From: Proteiniphilum sp. UBA5267 | GTDB taxonomy: Bacteria; Bacteroidota; Bacteroidia; Bacteroidales; Dysgonomonadaceae | Assembly (NCBI GenBank): GCA_002411515.1 | Contig: DHTF01000103.1 | Location: 6,934 to 41,532 of the forward strand | DNA: 34,599 nt | Direction: 5' to 3' | Shown: positions 16,024 to 24,872 of the stretch, piece by piece | How the letters are laid out: each line of letters starts with the position of its first letter | How positions within the stretch are numbered: position 1 is the stretch's first letter | Notes under the pieces: model-generated | The model's input: only the letters and a program-made list of their open reading frames with translations | Databases searched by the model: none | What the model was told of the DNA's origin: nothing | Program-made: the position numbers and the translations under genes

Positions 16024-17364
16024 ATGAACAGAAAATTAATGGTGGTTCTCGGAGGTGGTGAAAGCGGTGTAGGCTCTGCCATCCTTGCCAAAAAAGAGGG
16101 ATTTGCTGTGTTCCTCTCCGACAAGGGCTCGCTGCAGGATAGTCACCGTGAGACATTGCAAGCCTACGGGATTGAATTTGAAGAAAACGGCCATACCGAA
16201 GAACGGATACTCAAGGCCGATGAAATTATAAAGAGTCCGGGAATACCCGATACTGCACCCATGATGCAAAAAGTACGTCATGCCGGTATCCATGTAATCT
16301 CTGAGATTGAATTTGCTGGCCGCTATACCGGTGCAAAGATGATTTGCATCACTGGTAGCAATGGCAAGACCACCACCACCAGCCTCATCTATCATATCCT
16401 GAAATCGGCGGGACTGAATGTGGGACTGGCGGGAAACATCGGGAAGAGCTTTGCGCGACAGGTTGCGGAGGAGCATTTCGATTATTACGTGTTGGAGCTC
16501 AGTAGCTTCCAACTGGAAGGTGTCTATGACTTCAGAGCCGACATTGCGGTACTGCTCAACATCACACCCGATCATCTCGATCGGTACGATCATGACTTGC
16601 AGCATTATGTGGACGCCAAGATGCGGATTATCCGCAACCAAAGGACGCAGGATGCTTTTATCTACTGGATCGACGACCCCATCGTCACACAACAGATTGC
16701 CAAACTGAAGCCGACGGCAACAAGCTATCCTTTCGGAGAACATCACAACACAGATGAAGTGGCTTATACCGAAAATGGAAAGATCATCATACAGGCAAAA
16801 GAAAGGGAATTCAATATGGAACTGGAACTATTGGCCCTCGAGGGATTGCACAATGTATACAACTCCCTGGCCTCGGGCATCGTGGCTAAACTGATGGACA
16901 TCAGCGATGAACAGCTGCGAACATCACTGTCCGACTTTAAAGGAGTGCCGCACCGCCTCGAAAAGGTGGCCACAGTGCGGGGTGTGCAATACATCAACGA
17001 CTCCAAAGCCACCAACGTGAACTCCTGTTGGTACGCGCTGCAGAGCATGCGTACCAAAACGGTGCTGATACTGGGAGGTACCGATAAGGGCAACGATTAC
17101 AGTGAGATTGAAGAACTGGTAAAATCGAAGGCAAGGGCATTGATTTTTCTCGGAAAAGACAACAGCAAGCTGCATGCATTCTTTGGTGGGATGGTGCCCG
17201 TGATTCGTGAGGCCACATCGATGGAGGAGGCAGTGAAGACTGCTTATCAGCTTGCAGAAAAAGGGGATACGGTCTTGCTGTCACCCTGTTGCGCAAGCTT
17301 CGACCTGTTCCAAAACTACGAAGACCGGGGTGATCAGTTTAAGGAATGTGTGAGAAGGCTGTGA
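16024..17364 (+). CDS. murD: UDP-N-acetylmuramoyl-L-alanine--D-glutamate ligase
   Basis: MurD adds D-glutamate to UDP-MurNAc-L-Ala. The 446-residue product shows the Rossmann-like N-terminal loop VVLGGGESGVGSA, the ATP-binding ITGSNGKTTTTS near residue 108, LNITPDHLDRYD, and the C-terminal NDSKATNVNS and LILGGTDKGNDY. A TTG at 16006 and an ATG at 16009 are in frame upstream; the ATG at 16024 gives the expected start MNRKLMVVLGGGESG and leaves a 27-base gap to mraY. It is followed by a 74-base gap that holds a hairpin before ftsW. Confidence 0.95.
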   Translation: MNRKLMVVLGGGESGVGSAILAKKEGFAVFLSDKGSLQDSHRETLQAYGIEFEENGHTEERILKADEIIKSPGIPDTAPMMQKVRHAGIHVISEIEFAGRYTGAKMICITGSNGKTTTTSLIYHILKSAGLNVGLAGNIGKSFARQVAEEHFDYYVLELSSFQLEGVYDFRADIAVLLNITPDHLDRYDHDLQHYVDAKMRIIRNQRTQDAFIYWIDDPIVTQQIAKLKPTATSYPFGEHHNTDEVAYTENGKIIIQAKEREFNMELELLALEGLHNVYNSLASGIVAKLMDISDEQLRTSLSDFKGVPHRLEKVATVRGVQYINDSKATNVNSCWYALQSMRTKTVLILGGTDKGNDYSEIEELVKSKARALIFLGKDNSKLHAFFGGMVPVIREATSMEEAVKTAYQLAEKGDTVLLSPCCASFDLFQNYEDRGDQFKECVRRL

Positions 17365-17376
17365 CAAAACGCCCAT

Positions 17377-17394
17377 GTGGCAGTGTGCCACTGC
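17377..17394 (+). other. Two mutually exclusive hairpins between murD and ftsW
   Basis: GTGGCA (17377-17382) can pair with TGCCAC (17386-17391) around GTG. Alternatively GCAGTG (17380-17385) can pair with CACTGC (17389-17394) around TGC. The two 6-bp stems share bases, so only one can form at a time. No T run follows. They lie about 45 bases before the ftsW start and may influence mRNA processing; a function is not shown. Confidence 0.5.
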
Positions 17395-17438
17395 GGCGGT
17401 GTGATGATTTAAGAATATAATAATTAGTGGGTAACAAC

Positions 17439-18818
17439 ATGGAAAAAGAGATCAATCATACAATTGATCCGATGACTCCCGGGGAGGAGATGGCAGAGCC
17501 GGGGTTTGCGATCAAGGACTTTGGTAAAAAAATCTTCCAGGGGGATAAAGTGATCTGGTCGGTGTTTATCGTTCTCTGCGTGATCTCACTGGTGGAGATA
17601 TTCAGCGCTACCAGCACCATTGTTTACCGGCAGCAGAACATGCTGGGGCCGTTTCTGCGACATGCCTTCTTTTTAATTGGGGGCGTGGGGGTGATCCTGC
17701 TCATTCACAACATCCCCTACCGCTATTTCTCTCTGTTAATCTTTGTGCTGCTGGGAGCCATTGTGTTGCTTGTGCTGACTCCGTTTATCGGGACCAGTGT
17801 CAACGGCGCAGAGCGATGGATATCCTTCCTGGGATTCACCATTCAACCATCCGAAATAGCCAAAATATCGCTGATGGGCACCATTGCTTTTCTATTAAGT
17901 AAGCAGAACGGTACAAATGACGCCCTGCTGTTTAAGTGGATGATCGGGCTGATGGTGCTGGTCTGCGGCATCATCGCCATGGACAACCTTTCAACAGCCA
18001 TATTGCTCTTCGGAGTATGTTATCTCCTGATGTTTATCGGCAGTGTGAAGTTGGTGCGGCTCCTAAAGGTGGCTGGAGCGGGAATCGCATTGGTGGCTTT
18101 GTTGCTGCTTCTGCTGAATGTCATCCCCGAATCATGGACCGATGACGGACCCTTAAGCCGACTGGGTACATGGCAAAACCGTATCGCCAATTTTGGGGGA
18201 GACAAAAATCTGTCCGAAGAAGATTATTTTACCATCACCGATGATAATTACCAGGTGGCACACGCCAAGATTGCCATTGCAAATGGAGGGCTACTGGGTG
18301 TTTTCCCCGGGAACAGTACCGAACGCGATTTTCTTCCCCAGGCTTATTCCGATTTCATTTATGCCATCATCATTGAAGAGTTGGGCATCCTGGGCGGTAT
18401 CGTTGTCCTGTTGCTTTATGTGATCCTGTTGATTCGCTCTGGGATGATTGCTCGCAGAATTGATAAGATGTTCCCCAAATATCTTGTTCTGGGCTCGGCG
18501 CTGATGCTTTCGATACAAGCTTTTATCAACATGGGCGTAGCGGTAAGCCTGTTCCCCGTCACCGGGCAGCCACTGCCCCTGATCAGCCGCGGTGGAACAT
18601 CCACCCTGATTACCTGTGCGTACTTTGGGCTTATCCTGAGTGCCGACCGTTTTGGTATCGGTAAAAAAAGACGCGAAACGGATATCGACGATCGGAACGA
18701 GAGAGAGCAGGATGAAGAAGAACAGGCTCTGCAGCACGACACATCCATCGGTTCCGGACAGATGGAACCGATGAAAAGACCGGAAGTTGAAGTGGAATTT
18801 GAAACATATCAGGTATGA
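17439..18818 (+). CDS. ftsW: FtsW, septal peptidoglycan polymerase (SEDS family)
   Basis: FtsW is the SEDS glycosyltransferase that polymerises lipid II at the division site with FtsI. The 459-residue product starts with a 35-residue hydrophilic tail, then about ten membrane segments, the first near VIWSVFIVLCVISLVEIF. The family signature PVTGQPLPLISRGGTS lies near residue 370, with NGAERWISFLGFTIQPSEIAK earlier in the sequence. A long charged cytoplasmic tail (GKKRRETDIDDRNEREQDEE) follows the last segment. A GTG at 17427 is in frame; the ATG at 17439 is preferred. The stop codon overlaps the murG start as ATGA, which suggests translational coupling. Confidence 0.94.
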   Translation: MEKEINHTIDPMTPGEEMAEPGFAIKDFGKKIFQGDKVIWSVFIVLCVISLVEIFSATSTIVYRQQNMLGPFLRHAFFLIGGVGVILLIHNIPYRYFSLLIFVLLGAIVLLVLTPFIGTSVNGAERWISFLGFTIQPSEIAKISLMGTIAFLLSKQNGTNDALLFKWMIGLMVLVCGIIAMDNLSTAILLFGVCYLLMFIGSVKLVRLLKVAGAGIALVALLLLLLNVIPESWTDDGPLSRLGTWQNRIANFGGDKNLSEEDYFTITDDNYQVAHAKIAIANGGLLGVFPGNSTERDFLPQAYSDFIYAIIIEELGILGGIVVLLLYVILLIRSGMIARRIDKMFPKYLVLGSALMLSIQAFINMGVAVSLFPVTGQPLPLISRGGTSTLITCAYFGLILSADRFGIGKKRRETDIDDRNEREQDEEEQALQHDTSIGSGQMEPMKRPEVEVEFETYQV

Positions 18819-19915
18819 AAATCATTGTCAGTGGAGGAGGTACCGGAGGTCATATTTTTCCGGCTATATCAATTGCGAATGCGATCAGGGACAGATGGAA
18901 CGATGTGGAAATATTGTTCGTGGGTGCCGAAGACCGCATGGAGATGGAGCGGGTGCCGGCGGCGGGTTATCGGATCATCGGATTGCCAGTGGCAGGGTTC
19001 GACAGGAGGAGCTTGCTGAAAAATGTTCCGGTGGCTTTTAAACTACTGCGAAGCATGCAGAAGGCAAGGCAGATCATCCACGATTTTAAACCCGACTTGG
19101 CTGTGGGTGTAGGCGGTTATGCCAGCGGACCCATCCTGAAGGCGGCCTCGGCGAAAGGAGTGCCTACTTTGCTTCAGGAACAGAATTCTTACGCCGGGGT
19201 GACCAACAAGCTACTGGCAAAAAAAGCTGCGGTGATCTGCGTGGCTTATGAAGGGATGGAAAAGTTCTTTCCCAAAGAAAAAATAGTCCTTACCGGTAAT
19301 CCATGCCGGCAGGATCTCCTTGTTTCTAAGGAGAACCGCAAGAATGGATATGCCCATTTTCAACTTGACCCCAGCAAACGAACGATCCTGATGCTGGGAG
19401 GAAGCCTCGGGGCCCGCACACTCAACAACAGCATGGTGGAAGCTTTTCCCAAAGTGGCTGCAGCTGACGATGTGCAGGTAATCTGGCAAAGTGGCAGGTA
19501 TTACTACAAGGAGTTACAACAGCTGCAGGAGGCCGGAAAGATTCCACCCAACGTGCACTTGTTTGATTTTGTGAATCGCATGGATTACGCCTATTCGGTG
19601 GCCGACCTGGTGATTTCACGTGCCGGTGCCGGTTCCATCTCCGAGTTTTGCTTGCTCGGAAAGGCGGTTGTGTTGGTCCCTTCTCCCAATGTGGCGGAAG
19701 ATCACCAGACCAAAAACGCACAGGCTCTGGTAAATAAAGATGCGGCTGTCATGGTCTCCGATGTGCTGGCGACTGCATTGCTGTTCGATGTGGCACTCTC
19801 ACTCGTGCACAACGAGACGCAACTGGTGAACCTGAGCCGCAACATTGCACAACTGGCGCAGCACAATTCAGCGAACAGAATTGTGGACGAAATTGAGAAA
19901 ATATTGGTAGTATGA
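18815..19915 (+). CDS. murG: MurG, lipid II-forming N-acetylglucosaminyltransferase
   Basis: MurG transfers GlcNAc from UDP-GlcNAc to lipid I at the inner face of the membrane. The 366-residue GT28-family product begins with the glycine-rich SGGGTGGHIFPAISIA (residues 5-20). It has VGVGGYASGPILKAA and LLQEQNSYAGVTNKLLA for lipid I binding, LMLGGSLGARTLN, and the donor-site region DLVISRAGAGSISEF. It overlaps both neighbours by four bases (ATGA at 18815 and 19912), so ftsW, murG and murC are probably translated as one coupled block. Confidence 0.96.
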   Translation: MKIIVSGGGTGGHIFPAISIANAIRDRWNDVEILFVGAEDRMEMERVPAAGYRIIGLPVAGFDRRSLLKNVPVAFKLLRSMQKARQIIHDFKPDLAVGVGGYASGPILKAASAKGVPTLLQEQNSYAGVTNKLLAKKAAVICVAYEGMEKFFPKEKIVLTGNPCRQDLLVSKENRKNGYAHFQLDPSKRTILMLGGSLGARTLNNSMVEAFPKVAAADDVQVIWQSGRYYYKELQQLQEAGKIPPNVHLFDFVNRMDYAYSVADLVISRAGAGSISEFCLLGKAVVLVPSPNVAEDHQTKNAQALVNKDAAVMVSDVLATALLFDVALSLVHNETQLVNLSRNIAQLAQHNSANRIVDEIEKILVV

Positions 19916-21294
19916 ACTATAAATCGGTCTATTTTATTGGTATCGGCGGCATTGGTATGAGCAACCTTGCTCGTTATTTTCTTTCAAAAGGAAAGAGGGT
20001 AGGAGGGTACGACCGTACAGAAACACCGCTCACCCAGGCGCTTCAACAAGAAGGCGCCTTTGTGCATTATGAGGATGAGATAGAGGCTATTCCGGCAATC
20101 TTTACAGAGAACAAAGAGCATACGCTCGTGGTATTCACCCCAGCCGTACCGGCGTCGCACGGTGAGTTGCTTTTTTTCAGGGTACAGGGGTTCACCATCA
20201 TGAAAAGGGCACAGGTGTTGGGCGAAATCACCAAAACAAGTGATGCTGTCTGTGTGGCAGGTACACATGGAAAGACCACTGTTTCCAGCATGACTGCCCA
20301 TCTGCTGCGCCAGTCGCACATAGATTGCAACGCCTTCCTGGGCGGAATTCTGAAAAATTACGACAGCAACCTGTTGCTCTCCGAGAAAAGCCACATCACC
20401 GTAGCCGAAGCCGATGAATATGACCGTTCATTTCATTGGCTGCGCCCCTGGATTGCCATCATTACTTCTGCTGATCCTGACCACCTCGATATTTATGGTA
20501 CGGAGGAGGCCTACCGCGAAAGTTTTGAAAAGTTTACCTCGCTCATTCGTCCCCATGGCTACCTGATCATGAAAAAGGGGATCCCTGTTACGCCGCTTAC
20601 CGATGAAACGGTGACGGTCATGACTTACGGAGAAGAGGAGGGTGATTATCACGCGGAACATATCCGGATTGGCGACGGAGAGATCCTGTTTGATTTTGTA
20701 TCTCCCGAAAAGAAAATCACCGATATTTTCCTGGGTGTGCCTGTAAAGATAAATATTGAAAACGCCGTGGCCGCGATCGCTGCAGCAACACGTTGCGGTG
20801 CCACCGACGATGAAGTCCGCCATGCCATGCGCACCTTTGGTGGAGCGAAAAGACGGTTCGATTTTCACATTAAATCGCCGTCAATCGTTTTTATCGACGA
20901 TTATGCCCATCATCCACAAGAACTCGCTGCGGCCATCAGTTCTGTCAGAGCACTCTATCCCGAGAGGAAGGTGACGGGTGTTTTTCAGCCGCATCTCTAT
21001 TCACGCACCCGTGATTTTTTTGAGGATTTTGGACAGAGCCTCTCTCTGCTGGACGATGTGATCCTGTTGGACATTTATCCGGCGAGAGAAGAACCCATTG
21101 AAGGGGTGACCTCGCAGCTTATATTCGACCGGATTACTTCGCCAGAGAAGATGTTGTGCAGGAAAGATGAGCTTCTGGAAGTGCTTTCACACAAGCAGTT
21201 GGAAGTGTTGGTGACCTTCGGTGCCGGAGACATCGATCGGTTGCTTCCCGACATCGAAAGCTTACTGCGAAGGAACTACAGTGTAAATGATTAA
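19912..21294 (+). CDS. murC: UDP-N-acetylmuramate--L-alanine ligase
   Basis: MurC adds the first amino acid, L-alanine, to UDP-MurNAc. The 460-residue product shows the dinucleotide-like FIGIGGIGMSNLARYF at residues 8-23, the ATP loop VAGTHGKTTVSS near residue 116, VAEADEYDRSF, and IDDYAHHPQEL in the C-terminal region with VFQPHLYSRTRDF. The start overlaps murG by ATGA. It ends 70 bases before ftsQ, and a promoter-like element lies in that gap. No ddl gene follows, unlike in E. coli. Confidence 0.96.
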   Translation: MNYKSVYFIGIGGIGMSNLARYFLSKGKRVGGYDRTETPLTQALQQEGAFVHYEDEIEAIPAIFTENKEHTLVVFTPAVPASHGELLFFRVQGFTIMKRAQVLGEITKTSDAVCVAGTHGKTTVSSMTAHLLRQSHIDCNAFLGGILKNYDSNLLLSEKSHITVAEADEYDRSFHWLRPWIAIITSADPDHLDIYGTEEAYRESFEKFTSLIRPHGYLIMKKGIPVTPLTDETVTVMTYGEEEGDYHAEHIRIGDGEILFDFVSPEKKITDIFLGVPVKINIENAVAAIAAATRCGATDDEVRHAMRTFGGAKRRFDFHIKSPSIVFIDDYAHHPQELAAAISSVRALYPERKVTGVFQPHLYSRTRDFFEDFGQSLSLLDDVILLDIYPAREEPIEGVTSQLIFDRITSPEKMLCRKDELLEVLSHKQLEVLVTFGAGDIDRLLPDIESLLRRNYSVND

Positions 21295-21318
21295 TGTTTT
21301 AAAATTCGATCGGCTATT

Positions 21319-21339
21319 GCGTATCTTGGCGTATCTTTG
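21319..21339 (+). promoter_or_regulatory. Possible internal promoter before ftsQ with a tandem repeat
   Basis: GCGTATCTTG (21319-21328) and GCGTATCTTT (21329-21338) are near-identical 10-base repeats. The second holds TATCTTTG (21332-21339), an exact match to the -7 consensus TAnnTTTG; the first holds TATCTTGG, one base off. No good -33 TTTG lies at the right distance. It could give ftsQ, ftsA and ftsZ extra transcription, as internal promoters do in other dcw clusters. Confidence 0.45.
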
Positions 21340-21364
21340 TGTAATCAAACCAAACAGGTAACAC

Positions 21365-22096
21365 TTGAAGAAATTCATTCTCATATTGATCGCAGTCGTT
21401 ATAATGGGATATCTGATCTTCTCGGCATCCTATTTCAGTGATTCTTCGCACGAAAACCTCTGTGAACGGTTTGAGGTAATCATCAGTGACAGTAGCATTA
21501 CCCGTTTTGTTGATACACAGGAAATTGTGAATCTGGTGAAGCGGGAGGATCTTTATCCTGTGGGTAAAAAATTCGGGGAGATCAATACACTGGCCATACG
21601 TGATGCCATCCTTACCAATCGCCTGGTGGAGTCGGTAAAAGTATTTACTACCGCCGACGGTTCCATTGTGGCGTCCATTCGCCAGCGGGAACCGGTGTTG
21701 AGAATTATCTCAGATACGAAAGGTAGTTTCTACGTGGACAAAGATCGCATGATCATGCCCCTTTCGTCGAACTTTGCTGTTTACCTGCCCGTGGCCACAG
21801 GTATCATCGACGAAGAGTTTGCACAAAATGAGCTGTATGATTTTGCGATGTTTCTTCGTGGTAATCCCGATTGGGATGCGTGGATAGCACAGATTGTGGT
21901 GAAAAGGGACAAGGAGGTGCTACTGATACCGCGGGCTGGAGATTTCAAAATTATCTTGGGGAGTCTGGATAACTACCCGGACAAGCTGGCAAAGTTTGCT
22001 CTTTTCGTGGAGAAAGGATTGAATGTGGTCGGATGGAATCGATATAGCGAGATTAACCTGAAATACGAAAATCAGGTGGTGGCCACAAGAAAGTAA
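21365..22096 (+). CDS. ftsQ: FtsQ-type divisome protein
   Basis: FtsQ is a bitopic protein that links cytoplasmic FtsA/FtsZ to periplasmic FtsL, FtsB, FtsI and FtsW. The 243-residue product starts with a basic tip and a membrane segment (FILILIAVVIMGYLIF), followed by a POTRA-like domain (RFVDTQEIVNLVKREDLYP) and a beta domain with REPVLRIISDTKGSFYVD. The start is a TTG at 21365: the codon before it is CAC, an in-frame TAA lies at 21359, and no upstream ATG exists, while the TTG gives an ideal KKF-plus-hydrophobic start. The next ATG would cut into the membrane segment. It lies 28 bases before ftsA. Confidence 0.88.
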   Translation: MKKFILILIAVVIMGYLIFSASYFSDSSHENLCERFEVIISDSSITRFVDTQEIVNLVKREDLYPVGKKFGEINTLAIRDAILTNRLVESVKVFTTADGSIVASIRQREPVLRIISDTKGSFYVDKDRMIMPLSSNFAVYLPVATGIIDEEFAQNELYDFAMFLRGNPDWDAWIAQIVVKRDKEVLLIPRAGDFKIILGSLDNYPDKLAKFALFVEKGLNVVGWNRYSEINLKYENQVVATRK

Positions 22097-22124
22097 CATA
22101 ACCAAAAGTTCATCGACCAAACAT

Positions 22125-23453
22125 ATGATGCATTCAGGATTTATAGCAGTAATTGATCTGGGCAGTTCCCGAATTAAGGGAATTGTGGGGCGCAAAAATG
22201 AGCACAACGTGCTATCCATTCTTGCAAGCGGCTCCATTGATGCAGGTAGTTCCATCCGTCGTGGCATGGTGTACAACATCGAACAGGTAGGAGCCAATGT
22301 GCACAAGCTGGTGATGATGCTCGAGAACAGCATCAGTAAGAAAATAGGCAAAGTATATGTCTCTCTGGCTGGTCAATCGTTACACACCATGCAGTTCAAT
22401 GAGATGAAACAATTGTCTGCCGGCATGGTCACCGAAGAGGTCGTCAGTCAGTTGCGCAAAGCAGCAGAAAAGTTTCAGCCCGAGATGGTGCGTAACTACA
22501 AAGTGGCTGAGGTGGAATATTATATCGACGACAAACCGGAGCGCAGCCCCGTGGGGGTTACCGGCTCCCAGATAGAAGCAGGCTACGAACTCATTGTAGG
22601 TCGCCCCAATCTGTTGTCGAACATTGAAAAGAGCATCGCTGCTAAAACAGAACTCAGAATATTGGATTTTATCGTCGGCCCTATCGCCTCTGCTGAGATA
22701 GCCCTCAATGAGGAAGAGAAGGAACTGGGATGTGCATTTGTTGATTTCGGAGCAGGCACAACCTCGCTCATCGTCTACAAAAATGGATTGTTGCGACGCC
22801 TGGTTGTCATTCCCTTTGGGGGAAAAAACCTGACCAAAGATATCAGTGCACTAAATTTTACCGAAAACGATGCCGAGCAGCTGAAAATTAAGTTTGGCCG
22901 GGCCATGGAGAATCAGGATACGCCACTATTTACCTCTCCATTTGCTTCGAAACCCGATTTCGATCTCACTGAATTAAACAAGGTCATTGGGATGCGCCTC
23001 GATGAGATTGTTGCCAATGTAAAGGAACAAATCATTCTTTCAGGTTACGAGGGACAGTTGGGAGCGGGCATGATCATTACCGGAGGAGCATCTCAGCTGA
23101 GAAATCTCGATCTTTATCTGACGCATAAGTTGAAGATGCCGGTAAGAAAGGCATCGGCAAAAAAAACATTGGTCAACAATTCGCCCGACTTGATCAACGA
23201 TCCTGCCTTTACGCAGGCACTGGGCATGTTGTTGTTTGCCGTTGAGGATTGTGAACTGCCCGTGGAGGTCATTTCTGAAGAAAAAGATGAAGATCGCAAG
23301 GAAAGCTCTTCGGGTTGGTTTTCTGGGAAAAACAAAAAAAATAAAAGCGACAAGAAGAAGGAGAAGGTCAAAGCCGAGAAACAAGAGGGCGGATTCTTTA
23401 ACAAGATTGAAGATGTTTTAGGTGGTATTTTTTCGGAAGAGGAGGATGAATAA
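22125..23453 (+). CDS. ftsA: FtsA, actin-like membrane anchor of the Z ring
   Basis: FtsA polymerises with ATP and tethers FtsZ to the membrane. The 442-residue product shows IAVIDLGSSRIKGIVG (phosphate 1 loop, near residues 7-22), the SHS2-type 1C insertion near 85-160, CAFVDFGAGTTSLIVY (phosphate 2) and MIITGGASQLRNLD (adenosine motif). The C-terminal 70 residues are a lysine-rich linker (SGKNKKNKSDKKKEK) ending in an amphipathic peptide, GGFFNKIEDVLGGIF, which should be the membrane-targeting sequence. A second ATG directly follows the first; either could be used. Gap to ftsZ is 20 bases. Confidence 0.96.
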   Translation: MMHSGFIAVIDLGSSRIKGIVGRKNEHNVLSILASGSIDAGSSIRRGMVYNIEQVGANVHKLVMMLENSISKKIGKVYVSLAGQSLHTMQFNEMKQLSAGMVTEEVVSQLRKAAEKFQPEMVRNYKVAEVEYYIDDKPERSPVGVTGSQIEAGYELIVGRPNLLSNIEKSIAAKTELRILDFIVGPIASAEIALNEEEKELGCAFVDFGAGTTSLIVYKNGLLRRLVVIPFGGKNLTKDISALNFTENDAEQLKIKFGRAMENQDTPLFTSPFASKPDFDLTELNKVIGMRLDEIVANVKEQIILSGYEGQLGAGMIITGGASQLRNLDLYLTHKLKMPVRKASAKKTLVNNSPDLINDPAFTQALGMLLFAVEDCELPVEVISEEKDEDRKESSSGWFSGKNKKNKSDKKKEKVKAEKQEGGFFNKIEDVLGGIFSEEEDE

Positions 23454-23473
23454 AAGAGAAAGGATTAGCAGCA

Positions 23474-24766
23474 ATGGACAACGATATTTTAGATTTTCAG
23501 TTTGAGAGTCATACCAATGCCATCATCAAGGTGATTGGCGTGGGTGGGGGTGGTGGAAATGCCGTCAACCACATGTTTCAGGAGGGAATCCATGATGTCT
23601 CTTTTGCTTTGTGTAACACCGATCAACAGGCTTTGATGGAATCTCCCGTGCCCATGAAAATACAATTGGGCGAAAGTACGACGGGTGGTTTGGGAGCTGG
23701 CAACAAGCCCGAGGTAGCGCAACAGGCCGCCGAGGAGAGCGTGGAGATGATTGAGGAGCTGCTGAGTGATGGCACACGCATGGTTTTTATCACAGCTGGC
23801 ATGGGAGGGGGTACCGGCACGGGCGCTGCCCCTGTAGTGGCGCGTGTGGCGAAGGAAATGGGTATTCTCACTGTGGGTATTGTGACCATTCCCTTCATGT
23901 TTGAAGGCCCCCGCAAGATTGTACAGGCGGTAAAGGGCGTGGAGGAGATCGCCAAAAATGTGGACGCGTTGCTGGTCATCAACAACGAACGTCTCCGTGA
24001 TATCTACAGCGACCTGACGATGCTCAATGCTTTTGCACGCGCCGATGATACGCTGGCAACTGCTGCCAGGAGTATCGCCGAGATCATCACCGTACACGGT
24101 CACGTGAACTTGGATTTTGCCGATGTGAATACCACGCTCAAAGATGGTGGCGTGGCCATCATGAGCAGTGGCCTCGGGAAGGGAGCCGATCGCATCAACG
24201 ATGCAATAAGAAACGCGTTGCACTCACCCCTGCTCAACAACAACGATGTTTTCAGTGCAAAGAAAATACTGATTAACTTGTCGTTTGGTGAAACCCACCC
24301 CCTGATGATGGAAGAGATGAACGCCCTGCACGATTTTATGTCGAAGTTCAGCAGGGAGATCGAAGTGATCTGGGGCGCTGCCGTGGAACAGCAGCTGGAT
24401 GAAGAGGTGAAGGTCACCTTGCTTGCTACTGGCTTCTCCATCTCCAGTGTCCCGGGAATAAAGGAACACCAGGATGAAAAAACGAAGGCCGAAGAGATAC
24501 AGGAACAAATTGAACGGGATGCACGACTGGCCCAGGAAAGAAGGGACAAGGATCTGATTGAGAAATATTACGGAAAAACGGGATTAAAGACGCTGACCAC
24601 TGTAAACTACAGCCAGGAGCCTTTTGTGCTGACCATCGATGAACTGGACGACGACAAGGTGATTGAGGCACTGGAAAAAGTACCAGTCTTTAAGCGTGAA
24701 GCTGATTTTAACCCACGCGTCTTCCAGTCTGAAACGCATTCCCAATCTTCTTCCCTGTTTGATTGA
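23474..24766 (+). CDS. ftsZ: FtsZ, cell division GTPase
   Basis: FtsZ forms the GTP-dependent ring at midcell. The 430-residue product carries KVIGVGGGGGNAVNHM, the tubulin signature GGGTGTG at residues 111-117, and the T7 loop NLDFAD. After the C-terminal GTPase domain comes a charged, helix-prone linker (residues 335-370, with EEIQEQIERDARLAQERR), then FVLTIDELDDDKVIEALEK and VPVFKRE, which probably acts as the FtsA-binding peptide. About 20 further residues end in SSSLFD, so the peptide is not at the extreme C-terminus as it is in E. coli. It is the last core division gene of the cluster. Confidence 0.96.
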   Translation: MDNDILDFQFESHTNAIIKVIGVGGGGGNAVNHMFQEGIHDVSFALCNTDQQALMESPVPMKIQLGESTTGGLGAGNKPEVAQQAAEESVEMIEELLSDGTRMVFITAGMGGGTGTGAAPVVARVAKEMGILTVGIVTIPFMFEGPRKIVQAVKGVEEIAKNVDALLVINNERLRDIYSDLTMLNAFARADDTLATAARSIAEIITVHGHVNLDFADVNTTLKDGGVAIMSSGLGKGADRINDAIRNALHSPLLNNNDVFSAKKILINLSFGETHPLMMEEMNALHDFMSKFSREIEVIWGAAVEQQLDEEVKVTLLATGFSISSVPGIKEHQDEKTKAEEIQEQIERDARLAQERRDKDLIEKYYGKTGLKTLTTVNYSQEPFVLTIDELDDDKVIEALEKVPVFKREADFNPRVFQSETHSQSSSLFD

Positions 24767-24768
24767 GC

Positions 24769-24791
24769 TATGCAGTAATGATTGCTGCATA
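24769..24791 (+). other. Inverted repeat after ftsZ
   Basis: TATGCAG (24769-24775) and CTGCATA (24785-24791) are perfect 7-bp arms around a 9-base loop, starting 3 bases after the ftsZ stop codon. No T run follows, so efficient termination is unlikely; it may protect the 3' end of ftsZ mRNA or mark a processing site. The arms contain the same ATGCAG/CTGCAT pair as the ftsL-ftsI hairpin. The rest of the gap to yqeY (24792-24872) shows no clear element. Confidence 0.55.
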
Positions 24792-24872
24792 AAACGAACG
24801 CAGTGAGCGAACGACGGTGAGGCAATCACTGAACAAGACAACCGACAAACATATACAAAGAAAACAAATCAT

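Noticed and set aside
23489..24223. Long antisense frame (244 codons) across ftsZ
   Set aside because: Histidine-rich shadow of the ftsZ reading frame without motifs or promoter.
24795..24830. GTGAGCGAACG-like sequence after ftsZ as a repeat element
   Set aside because: Only one loose copy is visible in the window and the arms AGTGA/TCACT are too short to call a structure.
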